Source: Paraconiothyrium sp. Pb-2020 (taxonomy: Eukaryota > Ascomycota > Dothideomycetes > Pleosporales > Didymosphaeriaceae). From it: DNA of 64,000 nucleotides. Below are positions 11,005 through 22,191 of the stretch, one piece after another (positions within the stretch are counted from its first letter, which is position 1; each line of letters begins with the position of its first letter). The DNA lies in the NCBI GenBank assembly GCA_022419385.1, contig JAJUBI010000006.1, positions 1,178,001 to 1,242,000 on the forward strand, in the 5' to 3' direction. The notes beneath the pieces are model-generated. The model searched no databases. It had not been told where the DNA came from and saw nothing but the letters and a program-made list of their open reading frames with translations. Position numbers and translations under genes: made by a program.

Positions 11005-12774
11005 ATGCCCGTTCATCACACCTGGCGCGCCCCATACGTTTGCGCTAGTTGCATCCGCAGACTCCATCATGTTGCTCCGAGAATCACACGTACATACGCA
11101 AGCAGTGGAACCAAACCTGGCTTCTCTGCCGCCGCCGCCGAACGCTCGCCACGCCGTTCCCTGAAAGCACCCGGTCACGCAGTGCACCCTCCGCGCCATG
11201 ATTACAGCACGTCCACCAAGAAGCCACTGCGGCTGGCCATCATCGGCTCTGGCCCAGCAGGTTTCTACACGGCGCACCGTCTAATGAAGCAAGTCCAGGA
11301 TGCCGTGGTCGACATGTACGAGAAGCTGCCCGTCCCGTACGGTCTCGTCCGCTTCGGCGTCGCGCCCGATCATCCCGAGGTCAAGAACTGCCAGGACACT
11401 TTCGAGGCGGTCGCCGCGAGCAGCCGCTTCAATTACATTGGCAACGTGGAGGTTGGAAAGACACTTGCGCTTGCGGACATGAAGCCTCATTACGATGCCA
11501 TATTGTTCGCATATGGCGCGTCCGAAGACCGCAAGATGGATATACCAGGAGAAACTTTGCCGGGTGTCTATTCTGCAAGAGAGTTTGTTGGATGGTACAA
11601 CGGGCATCCTCAATTCTCGCACCTGGAGCCTGAGCTGGACAAGGGCGAGCGAGCCGTTATCGTCGGGCAAGGCAATGTGGCTCTGGATGTTGCGCGCATA
11701 CTTGTTGCGCCGCTGAATAACTTGCGCAATACTGATATTGCTGAGCACGCTGTCGCAGCCTTGTCCCGCAGCAAGATCAAGCAGGTTGAGGTCGTTGGAC
11801 GTCGTGGACCTTTGCAGGTAGGCACTACTGCTAAGTCATCTGAGTGTTATATGAATAACATTGTGTAGGCTTCATATACAGTGAAGGAAGTTCGTGAGCT
11901 CATGCAGTTCCCAAAGGTAGGGTTCAAGAGTGCAGATCTTAATTCGTTCTACCCACCGGAAGGCATACAAGCACTGCCTCGCGTGCAGAAACGCCTCGCA
12001 GAAGTCCTTCAAAAAGGTTCTGGGATAAACAACAAGGATCATAAGGACGGATGGCAGTTGTCTTTCATGAGGTCGCCCCATGCTATACACGTCAAGAAAA
12101 ATAGGCTGAACCAGGAGATTGGGAACCACGTCGACTCCATAGAGTTTCAGAAGACCGAGTTCGCACCTGATGCTGATCAATTTTCCAAGGACGCTAGAGT
12201 GCAACTCACCGAAGAGACGATTACATCGGAGGCATCGATAGTATTCAGATCCATCGGGTACAAGTCTACCCCACTGCTAGGTCTGTCCGACCTCGGTGTT
12301 CCGTTCGATGAGAAGCTTGGCATCATCCCAAATGATGTCCACGGTCGGATTATATCACCTTCAGCAGGTCCCGGAAACTTATCTGCTGGACATCTTCCAG
12401 GCCTATACGCCGTCGGGTGGGTCAAGCGCGGACCAACCGGCGTCATTGTCAGCACAATGATGGACGCATTTACGACTGCCGATATCATAGCCCAGGACTG
12501 GAATGCTAATGTCCCATTCCTCAACACTGACAAGGGCAACAATACGAGCACAGGCTTAGGTTGGGACGGTTTGAAAGACACAGTACTGGCACAAGGTGTC
12601 GTTCCGGTCGACTGGGAGGCTTGGAAGAGGATCGACAAAGCTGAGCGGCAGAGAGGAGAGGAGATTGGTAAAGTGAGGTGGAAGTTTGTGGACACGGAGC
12701 AGATGAAAGCCGCAGCTGGATTGGCCAGATCATGGAATATCGAGAAGATACACGCGGCAGCGGGATCGTCGTGA
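11005..12774 (+). CDS. ARH1: Mitochondrial NADPH:adrenodoxin/ferredoxin oxidoreductase
   Basis: 571 residues in two exons (11005-11817, 11869-12774). This FAD enzyme passes electrons from NADPH to the mitochondrial [2Fe-2S] ferredoxin Yah1, feeding iron-sulfur cluster assembly, haem A and coenzyme Q synthesis. About 70 residues of Arg/Ser/Ala-rich sequence form a mitochondrial presequence. The FAD-binding loop is IIGSGPAGFYTA (about 79-90), followed by the family hallmark PVPYGLVRFGVAPDHP. The NADPH loop is VGQGNVALDVARI, and the C-terminal GWVKRGPTGVI flavin motif is intact. Exon 1 ends in RRGPLQ and exon 2 continues ASYTVKE in frame across a 51-nt GT-AG intron. Yeast Arh1 is about 490 residues, so this copy has a longer leader. 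Confidence 0.96.
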
Positions 12775-13554
12775 GGCAGACGCTCTGCGCTCGATACACA
12801 AAACCAACTCAACTCCCCTTCTGATGATAAGAAATGTCATATCCTTGCTCGTAGACAACCAGACGGAGGATTTCGTTCGCACGAGTGCCGTCTCAAGACG
12901 TAAATACAACCAAGTCTCCGTCCCCTTCAATCTCACTGTCACTATATTCCACCTCTCTCGCAGCCCGAGGATCGCGCTAGCTTAAGCATAAACACCTCAG
13001 GACCAATCTTGACGCCTTCATCCCGGGGTACACCTACCATCCCAGCCTCAGGTACGTTCCACGCTCCTCTAGCGCTCGCGCACAACCACAGAGGCGGCGT
13101 GAACCGTTCGATCGACCTCGCTTAGATCCCTGCGTGGGGGCTCGAAGCTTGACTTCGCGCCAAGTTCAAACACAACACGCCTCAGCAGGGGTTTAGACAT
13201 GATCGTGTCAATTGACATCTTCAGGTGTGAGACTCGCTACCGACGCCAAGCAGCGGCGACGGTGTCAAGCTTTGGTCAAGAGATGCGAAGGTATGAGGCA
13301 TGCAGGCCAAGATACGGTACGGTCGCGACCCTCAGGAAACGCATATAAGATGCATACACACCGCAGGTTATAGCATTCATTCTATCATCCTCATTCCTTC
13401 AGGCTATTCTATTGTTTGATTCTTGTCTTCCACAGCTGGGCTGTTCATTCGTTGATCTTACTTCTTATACTTATTCTTTATCCTAACGACCTTTCATACA
13501 TATACCCCACCAGCCCAAGTGGATTACTCTCGATATTTCGAATAAACAAACAAT
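12775..13554. promoter_or_regulatory. Promoter region of the small secreted protein gene
   Basis: 780 bp. A TATA-like ATATAAG lies at about 13343-13349, roughly 205 nt before the ATG. A pyrimidine-rich leader follows at about 13380-13500, the usual pattern at strongly expressed fungal genes. No open frame of note. Confidence 0.5.
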
Positions 13555-14109
13555 ATGCGTTTGTCCGCCTCCGTCATCCTCTCCGGTCTTCTGGCTACCG
13601 GTGCTATTGCTGCTCCTGCTGGGTTGAAGAAGCGCGGCGTCTTGACCGCCCAGTCTTACGCCGACTTCCAGGTCTCCGACGGCGTTGCTGGAAACGCGCT
13701 GGCTGAAGTCCAGGCAAAGTTCCCAGTACGTACTTCACCCTCTCCTCCACATTTCTTTCTTCTGACGTTTCTATAGATCGACACATCTGACCTCGCCAAT
13801 GTCGATGCCGCCGATGCCAAAATCATCTCAGACGCCCGGCAAACGGCTGAGTCTGCCGAAACCGATGCCTTCAACCCTGCTATCGCAGCCGCCTCGGGTG
13901 ACGCCGCGACCGCACTCCAGAACGGCAAGATCAAGAACAAGGTGTTGAAGCTACAGCTCGAGGTGCTGGATCTCCAGATCTCGCAGGCGCAAGGTGGATC
14001 GGATAATACCGCTAAGATCGCCGCGGAGCAGAAGAAGTTGGATACGAACATCGCAACGGATAAGAAGAATGCGGGACAGGCGAGTCAGAGTGTGCAATTC
14101 AGTTATTAG
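13555..14109 (+). CDS. Small cysteine-free secreted protein
   Basis: 167 residues in two exons (13555-13725, 13777-14109; the intron starts GTACGT and ends CTATAG). A clear signal peptide (about residues 1-20, MRLSASVILSGLLATGAIAA) is followed by a dibasic KKR at 25-27, a likely Kex2 cleavage site. The mature protein has no cysteine, is rich in Ala, Asp, Lys and Gln, and has heptad-like spacing around VLKLQLEVLDLQI, so it is probably alpha-helical. I recall similar short proteins in many filamentous ascomycetes, none with a known function. The TATA-like box and CT-rich leader suggest strong expression. Effector, hydrophobic-surface or wall-associated roles are all possible. Confidence 0.85.
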
Positions 14110-15025
14110 ACGATGATGAGAGGCTTGAACAATAGAGAAGAAAGCTGTCCGAAGTGACGGAAAGCAGAGGAAAAGGACTAATGTTGTCGGAGCTCGCGCA
14201 AATGTGACACCCAATGAAATCAAATGATAACCTAGCGAAGTGTGCTATAATGAATGTTAGCTAATGACTATGCATATTTCGAAAATTGCTTTGAGTCCGA
14301 CGTACTCTAGCACGATGGTATGTAAAAGCCGTAGGCTGAAAACATTGCATTGAATAGGTAGACGACACCACGACGGCGACGTATATTGATTACGATAGTC
14401 AATTACGTCGACGAAGATGACCGGGGTCTTTCAAACATGAAGATAGAAGTCGCACGATCATCTGCTTGCACTTACCGTTAATATAAAGACTGAAGAGACT
14501 TCTGGAAGCAGTTTGGGCATGTGCAGGGTTCGGCATTCGACGCAAGGTGTGTACGAGTAATTTAGATGCAATGCGCCAGATTACCTAGCTAGGGAAAGCC
14601 CTGAATCTACCTCGTACACCATTCTTTGTATCATGAATCGTATTGTTTAGGTTTTGACGCGGGGGAGAGGGTAACGTACACCGAGTACATACCTATAGTA
14701 TGGTGACTAAGCCTTGCTGGTATCGGTAGAGTAAGCTGACACCACCTTATGCAGGGATGATCTAACTTTGGCGGTTGTCGGTGCTTACGTCTAGCATGAT
14801 CTATGAACTCACTGCAGACTAACCAGCAAAGACCCGCGAGCAAGCTTAACTCCTACTTTGATCCTCTTTCATCTCCAAAATCCTCTATGAAATTCAAGTC
14901 GTGATAACTTGAGCGAAGTGAGCATACAACTTCGTATCGGGAGTCTGAGACCCTCCTGCTGTCTCAAATTAGTCGCGCAACACCGGTGATAGCCACATGC
15001 CTGGTTGCTCAAGATAGCAACCCAT
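14110..15025. other. Intergenic
   Basis: About 0.9 kb between the secreted-protein gene and the hydrolase pseudogene. I see nothing supportable beyond presumed 3' and 5' flanks. Confidence 0.4.
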
Positions 15026-16686
15026 ATGGCTGCTGTCAACCGCACGATATTTGGCAGATTGCTCGATAGATGGTTCGCCTGGACGAGAAGACTTCCGGCA
15101 GAGCGCTGCAATTAATCTTTGCAGGATCTGAAGATCCCAATCGATGCTAAAAACAAGGTGACGGCAAGACTCTACCTTCCGCTTGACTACAAGCCCTACG
15201 GAACGGTCCTTATACGAATACCTTATGGCATCGGCTTACTTCCCAGTCTCCCTCTGGCACGAATGTGGGCCGCGCGAGGATACCAAGTTCTCCTTAGCAG
15301 CTGCCGTGGCACCGACGGATCAGACGAAGAACTAGTGCCTGGTGTCAACGAGGAAAAAGATGGAGCAGCCGTCATCACTTGGATGAGGGGCCAACAGTGG
15401 TACACTGGATCTTTTGCGATGCTGGGAGGATCGTACTTGGGGTACACCCAGTGGGCTATCCTCCGCGATCCACCGTTTGACTTCAAAGCCGCTATCATCC
15501 ACACTGGAGTGCATAGCTTTCGTGACTTATCTGGGGCACAGGCGCATTGAGTTCCTTTATCATTGCGTGGGCGGACCTGACTTCTTTCATGAGTCGAGGA
15601 GCAGGTTTCATCAAAACAATTCTCCACTTCAAAAGCCAGAACAAGCGACTGAGACCGGTATACGATACTGTGCCGCTGCTGGATGCTATTGGCCAACATT
15701 TCAAGGGCGATCCACCAACTTGGCTACGAAGCTTCGTAATGAATGCAGAGGTAACGAGCGAGGTGTGGAAACAGGATAATGGAGCTGATGCGCTGCGCAA
15801 TGCAAACATCCCTATCTTGCTCACGGCAGGCTGGGACGATCTCATCTTACCCCAAGTAATGCAGCAGTATTCCTCACTGACTGGTCAAGGCTGCCCAGTT
15901 GCTCTCACCATCGGACCATGGACGCATCTGGGTGCACAGCGCCAGAGCAACCTTTCAGACACGCTCACATGGTTGGACCAGCATCTCGCAGATTTAGAGG
16001 ACAACACTCGACGGGCGCCCGTGCAGGTATATGTCACTGGCGCGAAGGAGTGGCGGCATCTCTCAAGTTGGCCACCATCCTCGCAGTCATATGAGTTATT
16101 CCTACGCGGAGGAGGGACGTTAGCCGTCAAGCGACCATCCCTAAGTGACATTAAATCCACCAGCTTCATATTCGCCCCCGCCGACCCAACTCCATCTGTT
16201 GGACACCCCCTCCTGTTCGATGACGGACCGGGTAGAGCGGGCGGAAAGACCGCTCTTGCAACACGCAAAGATGTCCTGGCATTTACCACCGAGCCTTTGA
16301 ATTCCAATATAGAAGTCTGCGGGCAGCCTCTCTTAAAACTTTACCACACAACCTCTTCTCCGCATGCCGATCTCCTTGTGGTGATGAGTGAGGTCGATGC
16401 GAAAGGATCCTCACGGGGCATCAGCGAGAAGTACATGCGCCTCCCTGTTGCTCGCGATTCTGGAGCTACGGAGGTTGCTTTGACGGATTGTGCACATAGG
16501 TTTCGCAAGGGAGGCAGGATTCAGGTGATTGTGGCTGGCGGGTCGCATCCGCGGTACCTCCGGAATCTGGGCACTGGAGAGGATGTGGTCACTGGAGTGA
16601 AGAGGCAAAAAGTCGAGCATACTCTGCACCATGGGCCGGGTATGGTGTCTAGGCTGATATTGCCTGTAATTCCGACAAGGAAATAA
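15026..16686 (+). pseudogene. Broken CocE/X-Pro dipeptidyl-peptidase-like hydrolase (S15 family)
   Basis: The frame starts at ATG 15026 (MAAVNRTIFGRLLDRW) and is homologous throughout to fungal CocE/NonD alpha/beta hydrolases, but carries two lesions. First, codon 30 is TAA at 15113-15115, exactly where family members have an aromatic residue in LPxxxCxYxxxDLxIPxD. Second, one base is missing near 15528-15535: the frame ends GAQAH-stop, while the -1 frame reads WGTGALSSFIIAWADLT and continues to 16686. Catalytic-type residues survive across the two frames: nucleophile Ser in GGSYLGYTQW, acid Asp in AGWDDLIL, His in GPWTHLG; the C-terminal jelly-roll region is complete. An intron ending TTTGCAG could hide the stop, but that would delete conserved residues and would not fix the frameshift. 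Sequencing error at one or both sites is possible. The intact part shows little further decay, so the loss is recent. Confidence 0.82.
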
Positions 16687-16995
16687 AGGTACAGTAGTAG
16701 ATTGAGCCTACCCTTGTAGCATTGCGATGACAATATTGTTTCTGACTCGGAACTCACAGTGGCTGAAGGTCAAGTCGTACTTCTAGCGGTAGCACCACGG
16801 CGACTGAACATTAACAAACGCTCATTGTAAAGTAAATTACCGTAAGGTACATATACCTATGTGGCTCTTGATGACCTTTCTTTGGTGACTAGCTGACCTT
16901 TGCATCTAAGAGAAGAAGTCCAAGTTTTACCTTCAGCCTCTTGCCGACCACAACAAACTGCTTGAAAAAAAGATTGCAAGCTGTCTTTAGGACGC
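16687..16995. other. Convergent 3' flanks
   Basis: 309 bp between the ends of two convergent frames. Only presumed terminators and polyadenylation signals; nothing distinctive. Confidence 0.4.
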
Positions 16996-17444
16996 CTAAA
17001 AATTCGTCGGCAGAAGTTTACCTTTGGCCAACGCATATTTGAGGGAGATATAAGCCCATACTCTGTACTTGTTCATCTCGCCGCTCCCCTTCTTTTCTGG
17101 ACGTTCTGGAAACAGTATATACCCGTCGGAGTGTCCATTCTTGTCGAAGTAGATATGGATGGTTTGTGCGAGCCCCTTGCTTGTTTGGTCCGCAGTTGCC
17201 AGCCGCGCTGTGACGTGCTCTCTAGGGTCCATTGGACTCGTATGGGCAGGGTTTCTATCAATGCACCGTCAGAATCTCTTTCATAAAGACTATCTGTTCG
17301 AGCTTACGCTAGAACCGCCTGGGTAAAGTGAGACGATTCCGTTTTCTTCGTAGCTTCCTCAATGAGCGTGAGAGTTCTCTTGAGTAGATCCGAGTTTTTG
17401 ATTCGCTGAGTGAACTGCACTGCTGACCGTGGAATGGGTGACAT
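16996..17444 (-). CDS. Small hypothetical protein, 131 residues
   Basis: Two exons (17444-17308, 17254-16996) with a well-formed 53-nt intron (GTAAGC ... GATAG) join in frame as TQAVLANPAHTSP. The product starts MSPIPRSAVQFTQRIKNSDL, has a helical N-terminal third (LLKRTLTLIEEATKK), and a C-terminal half with alternating strands (QTIHIYFDKNGHSDGYILF) and a lysine-rich end. No signal peptide or membrane segment. I do not recognise a family. Intron quality and a balanced composition argue that the gene is real. It is transcribed away from the kinase gene. Confidence 0.6.
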
Positions 17445-17969
17445 AGTGTTAGTGCCATGAGTTGTTAGCGGAAGAAGTAGTATTAAGGGGACGATGTACG
17501 ACTTTGATTGTCGTTCTCATCAAGGTAAAAACATTGTGTTGATCTGACCGTGTGCCGCTGCTCGTTTGCCTATACTGAATTACCCTTGTATGTTTATCGG
17601 AGGTCGATCAGAGCGCGAGTCAGATTACAAACGGCGCGTTTCTTGCATGTACATGTTTTCTTTACTTATCACTCACAGGTCACACTGAGAGCAAGGCTCC
17701 GAGGTCAAACCTGTAGGAACACACATGGACCAGTAGAATCATTTTCTCAATGAGACACCGCTAGTCCGCAAAATAACCCAGGGCGGAGATAGAAGTATAA
17801 GGGAAGCCGGACGATAAGAGGTCGGCGCGCAACGCCAGAGTTTTAGCCAGCCGCGTTGCGGTATCGTGGTTAGCTAAGATTGGTTTAGCCTGCATGGGAA
17901 AGTGTGAGCGCGCTTCAACCTGAAGTACCTTCACGACCAGTAACCCCAGCTCCAACATCATAATGCCTC
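17445..17969. promoter_or_regulatory. Divergent promoter region, orphan / SRPK-like kinase
   Basis: 525 bp between outward-facing genes. No clear element seen. Confidence 0.4.
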
Positions 17970-19355
17970 ATGCATTTCGTCAAGCTAAACAGGATACGGC
18001 CTTTCAGAATAGCCTCGCCGCTTGTTACATCAAGATTCATGGGGAGAAGATCTATCACCTGCCAAATTGACGCTGAGCCTTTGCACCGATACAGCCCCGG
18101 CGGCTACCACCCCGTACATTTAGGAGATTTCCTGGGCGATGGCAGGTACAAGGTGATTCACAAACTAGGCTGGGGTGAATACTCTACTGTCTGGGCTGCA
18201 AGAGATCGCAAGTACGTGGTTTACTGGGTCCTATCACCAAGGACGCAAGCTCACGTTGCATACAGATCTAGTCGGAACGTAGCCGTCAAGGTCAACGTCT
18301 CTTCAAGCGAAACGGCTTGCCGTGAGCAACAGCTGCTGCGAAATCTTACCACGGATAATTCATGCAGCCAGACTGGTTCCACTCTCATGCATTGGATAGA
18401 TGATTTCGAAGTCGAAGGACCGAACGGGAAGCATGTCTGCATCGTTACTGAGCTACTGGGCCCAAGCATTTCCGACTTTCTCGACACGCAGAATTTGAAG
18501 AACGGCAGACTTTCAGCTCCATGGGCTAAGAATATTGCAAAGCAGCTTCTCGCGGCTCTTACTTGTGTTCACCAACGAGGCATCGGACATGGAGGTGAGC
18601 ATGGTCAACTGAAGAAAGTGTATCTACAGAGTTTGTCTTACTTGGTATAGACGTGCATACTCGAAACATTATCATCAAAGATGATAAATGGGATTGCCTA
18701 TCGGAGGCGGAGCTACTGTCCAACCTTGGCAAGCCAGAGACAGCTGAAATCGTATCGGAAGACTCCTCAGACCCCAGCCTTCCAAGATACGTAGTCCGGC
18801 CAAGCTCTCTTCCGGTGGAGACTTCCAAGGTTCCAGACATACGACTTATCGACTTTGGTGAAGCATTCACAATAGATAACAAGTCTCATACACTCCATAC
18901 ACCACTAGCGCTGCGTGCACCAGAAGTCCTCTTCGAGGATGAATGGGATCACCGAGTTGACTTGTGGAGCGCGGGATGTACCGTAAGTCTAGTTCAACAT
19001 GCCTCCCGGTTTGTCTGCTAAGCCGCACCAGATATTCGAGCTACTTACTGGACAACCCCCATTCGATACAATCATGACTACGAAAGACATTTTGATCGGC
19101 CAGATGGTCGAAGAAATTGGACCACTGCCAGACCGATGGGCAGCAAAATGGCAAGCGAAAGAATCCGATAGAGATGATGAAAGATACTCGCTCGCAGAAT
19201 GGTTGTTCGAATTGTATTTCGACGAAGGAAAGGAGGGAGAGCTTACGCGACAACAATTAGAGATGTGGGCAAACGTGATCAAGTCGCTGATGAGATTTGA
19301 GCCTGGAGATCGAGTCTCAGCTGCCGACGTACTACAGGACTCTTGCTTTAGTTGA
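17970..19355 (+). CDS. SRPK-like serine/threonine protein kinase
   Basis: 408 residues in four exons (17970-18211, 18266-18594, 18651-18982, 19032-19355). The opening YHPVHLGDFLGDGRYKVIHK and the long gap before the activation segment are typical of SRPK-type kinases expanded in filamentous fungi. Visible landmarks: Gly loop LGWGEYSTVWAARD, VAVKV lysine, hinge after VTELLG, catalytic loop HGDVHTRNI (Gly replaces the Arg of HRD; the catalytic Asp and Asn remain), DFG in LIDFGEAF, APE in RAPEVLF, and an aF-helix DLWSAGCT. It is therefore probably active. Family members phosphorylate SR-type splicing proteins in yeast and animals, but most fungal paralogues have no known substrate. The ATG at 17970 gives a basic leader that could be mitochondrial; an internal ATG at 18039 (MGRRSITC) is an alternative start. 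Confidence 0.88.
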
Positions 19356-19726
19356 GACCATATCGATACAGCGTATGGAGCCGGGGTGTACTGACGAAGG
19401 TCCTTTACGATAGGCGCTTGATGTCGCATAGGGTCGATGCTCTATTACTCAGTAGCTAGCTGGGACGTGATGAATAGCAAATGCTGGACAAAGTCTGTTG
19501 CAATAATTTGAACAGAGGCACGAAGACTTGATCACCTAAATCTCGAGTCGGGTAACTCTATACAGATTGTCCGACCTGATAGCGTCTGGTGGAGCTTCCA
19601 CGCTCAAGTTTACTCCGGACTACACGAAAAGCTTTGACCAGGTTCACGCCTTACCTAACCCGTTTACTTGCATCATCGATCACTGGCATCCACCTCCAAA
19701 CCCCAAACACCACACCAGTTCCCATA
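19356..19726. promoter_or_regulatory. Promoter region of the thioesterase gene
   Basis: 371 bp. The thioesterase frame is open upstream of its ATG but has no earlier in-frame ATG here. No clear element. Confidence 0.4.
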
Positions 19727-20707
19727 ATGCTGCGCCTCCTACCGCTCTCGACGATTCTCCTCCTCCGAACGATCGTCGCAAATCCCATATCCACCCCCCA
19801 GTCACAGCCTCTCCCCCTCATCATCTGGCACGGCCTCGGCGACAACTACGCAGCCGAAGGCCTCCACACTGTCGGCGACCTTGCAAACGCCACCAACCCT
19901 GGCACCTTCGTATACTACATCCGGCTCGACGAAAACCCCGACTCCGACAAGACCGCGACTTTCTTCGGCAACTTAACTGAACAAATTGCTCAAGTCTGCG
20001 ACGACCTTGCAACCCACCCGATTCTATCCACCGCGCCAGGCGTCAATGCGCTGGGCTTCTCGCAGGGCGGGCAGTTCCTGAGGGGCTTTGTGGAGAGGTG
20101 TAACTTCCCGCCAGTGAAGAATCTGGTCACATTTGGAAGCCAGCATAATGGAATTGCAAGATATCAGATCTGCGGGGCGACGGACTGGTTGTGTAAGGCG
20201 TATATCGGGTTGTTGAAAGCGAACACCTGGGGGGCCTGGGTGCAATCGCATCTTGTGCCTGCACAATATTTCCGCTCCACGAACGATACGACGGGCGAAC
20301 CTACGGAGGAATATCTGGAAAGCTCGAATTTCCTAGCCGATATCAACAACGAGCGCAAACTGAAGAACGTTACGTACGCGAAGAACCTCGCGAGTCTGGA
20401 TAAGCTCGTCATGTATCTCTTTGACGAGGATACGACGGTGATACCCAAGGAGAGTGGGTGGTTTGCCCATGTCAATGGGAGTAGTGGGGAGGTCACTGAC
20501 TTGCGAGACCTGAAGATCTACAGGGAGGACTGGATTGGGTTGAAGAAGTTGGACGAGAAGGGTGGGTTGGAGTTCAAGACGACAGAGGGTGGGCATATGC
20601 AGCTCGACGACGAGATCCTTACGGATGTGTTCGAGACGTACTTTTCGCCTCAGAAAGCCAGCTGGAATGGACCTATGGACCAGGTGCAGGAACAGTTGGA
20701 GTTGTAG
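19727..20707 (+). CDS. Palmitoyl-protein thioesterase
   Basis: A single-exon gene of 326 residues. It removes fatty acyl groups from S-acylated cysteines during lysosomal/vacuolar protein turnover. Signal peptide at about 1-18 (MLRLLPLSTILLLRTIVA), then the family opening PLIIWHGLGD. Catalytic Ser is in GFSQGGQFLRG, Asp in FDEDTTVIPKES and His in TEGGHMQL. The PPT1 signature FGSQHNGIARYQIC is intact, and several NxT/NxS glycosylation sites suit secretory-pathway transit. Length matches PPT1 enzymes (about 300-330). ATG 19727 is chosen because it directly begins the signal peptide; the frame upstream has no ATG. Confidence 0.95.
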   Translation: MLRLLPLSTILLLRTIVANPISTPQSQPLPLIIWHGLGDNYAAEGLHTVGDLANATNPGTFVYYIRLDENPDSDKTATFFGNLTEQIAQVCDDLATHPILSTAPGVNALGFSQGGQFLRGFVERCNFPPVKNLVTFGSQHNGIARYQICGATDWLCKAYIGLLKANTWGAWVQSHLVPAQYFRSTNDTTGEPTEEYLESSNFLADINNERKLKNVTYAKNLASLDKLVMYLFDEDTTVIPKESGWFAHVNGSSGEVTDLRDLKIYREDWIGLKKLDEKGGLEFKTTEGGHMQLDDEILTDVFETYFSPQKASWNGPMDQVQEQLEL

Positions 20708-20960
20708 GCCGAGTCCCTGGATTGGTGCGGGTTCACTTACTCTTGGGAAAGGGCTGTTCGTTTGGTTCTAGCGGCGGCGCCGCTTCGCCGTAACAAAGGT
20801 GTTGGTGTTGTATTGCTATTCGCGGGTTTTGAAACAAATCGAGCGGCATTGTATAATCACGAACGGAGGAAGAACTCTGGTATTCATTCGTACATAATTA
20901 GACCCATGTTTTATGCACCCAAACGCCGCGAATGAGATGATGCTATCATAACGCAACAGT

Positions 20961-22191
20961 CTACCCAGCGATCAACGGTGTCTGCACCGAAGACAGCGCC
21001 TCCTGCTTCAGCTTGTTCCGCTTATCCTTGCTGATCGAGCGGGACTTCGTCTGCTCGGGGTCTTTCTTCGACTTCTTCGCTTTCCTGCGTTGCCTCTTCT
21101 CCTCGAGATCCTCGTCGTCGAGCATCTCCTCTTCCCACTCTTCCCACTTCTTGCGCTTCTCGCCCTTGCTGCTGCCCTCCGTGATCGCGCGTGTAGGAGC
21201 CTCGTCTAAAACCTTTTCCTCGTCTACCCACATTTCTTCTGCTGACCATATGGGAAGTGCCTTCGTCGTGGGGCCTTTGATATACAGGCCGCGCACATTT
21301 CGCCATTTGTGCTCGATGTGCTTCTCGACCAGCTTCTCCACCACAGCCTCTACATTCTCCTTGAGCTGCTGCGCTGTCATGGACAGCTTTCCGACCTTGA
21401 TCGAGGTGTTTGTTGAAGCGCTCATGCTAACATACGTCGCGCTAAGCGCCGACTCGATCTCCTTCGCCACACCAGTAGGCGTACCCACAACATTCTCCTG
21501 TTTCTTCTTGTCGTCCTTCTTGCTCTTGTCAACGTATGCGCCAGCGACGAGCTTGATCGGGATCGGCCGCTTCGACTTGGTACTGTAGAAGGTCTTGCCT
21601 AGTGCCTCGGCGACAATCTTAGTCACGCGGTCGTCGACCATGAAGATGTCGTATTCGGCGAGGAGTTGGCGCTTGGTCTCAAAGGATTTCCACTTCTTCT
21701 TGAGCTTATCGACGCCGATTACGCGGGCGACCTTTGTGCGGAGCCCCGCAGGAAAGTCAGAGGATTCGTAGATGAGGTCCTTGTAGGCGCGCTGAGGGTC
21801 TTTGGTGAAGATGCATATCCGGACGTCGCTGGCAATTATGGGGTGCGGTAAAGGGCTGTGTTATGTCAATAGTATTCTATTGAGCTGAAGGCGTGGGTAC
21901 ATACAGTTTTGTGGGCTTCAATCGGCTGGTATCGTGGACGTGCTGCTTGGTGGTGACAGTGAGGAAGATGGCTTGGTCCTGCTCTGCTGCGTCGTCTTCG
22001 TCGGCTGCGAGATTTTTCTTGTCGGCCTTGTCTTCCTTCTCCTGTGCGTGCTTCTTCATATGCGCAATGAGTCCCTTCGCTGCTCGTTCAACCTGCGCAG
22101 GATCCAGCTGATACGGCGAAGCGGACTTCTTCGCAGCGAGCGCATTCTCTTGCTTGGGCACGGATTTCGCAACGGCCTTTGACTTTGCCAT
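20961..22191 (-). CDS. Ribosomal L1-domain protein, Cic1/Utp30-like ribosome-biogenesis factor
   Basis: 393 residues in two exons (22191-21905, 21855-20961; 49-nt intron). The central 250 residues form an L1p-type fold: LTVTTKQHVHDTSRLKPTKL, then VRICIFTKDPQRAYKDL, GVDKLKKKWKSFETKRQLLAEYDIFMVDDRV, and LSMTAQQLKENVEAVVEKL. An acidic stretch and a Lys/Arg/Glu-rich tail follow, as in Cic1/Nsa3, Utp30 and human RSL1D1. These nucleolar proteins bind pre-rRNA during large- or small-subunit assembly. Cic1 versus Utp30 cannot be decided by eye; the length (Cic1 about 376) favours Cic1. The ATG at 22191 precedes AKSKAVAKSVPK. Confidence 0.85.
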
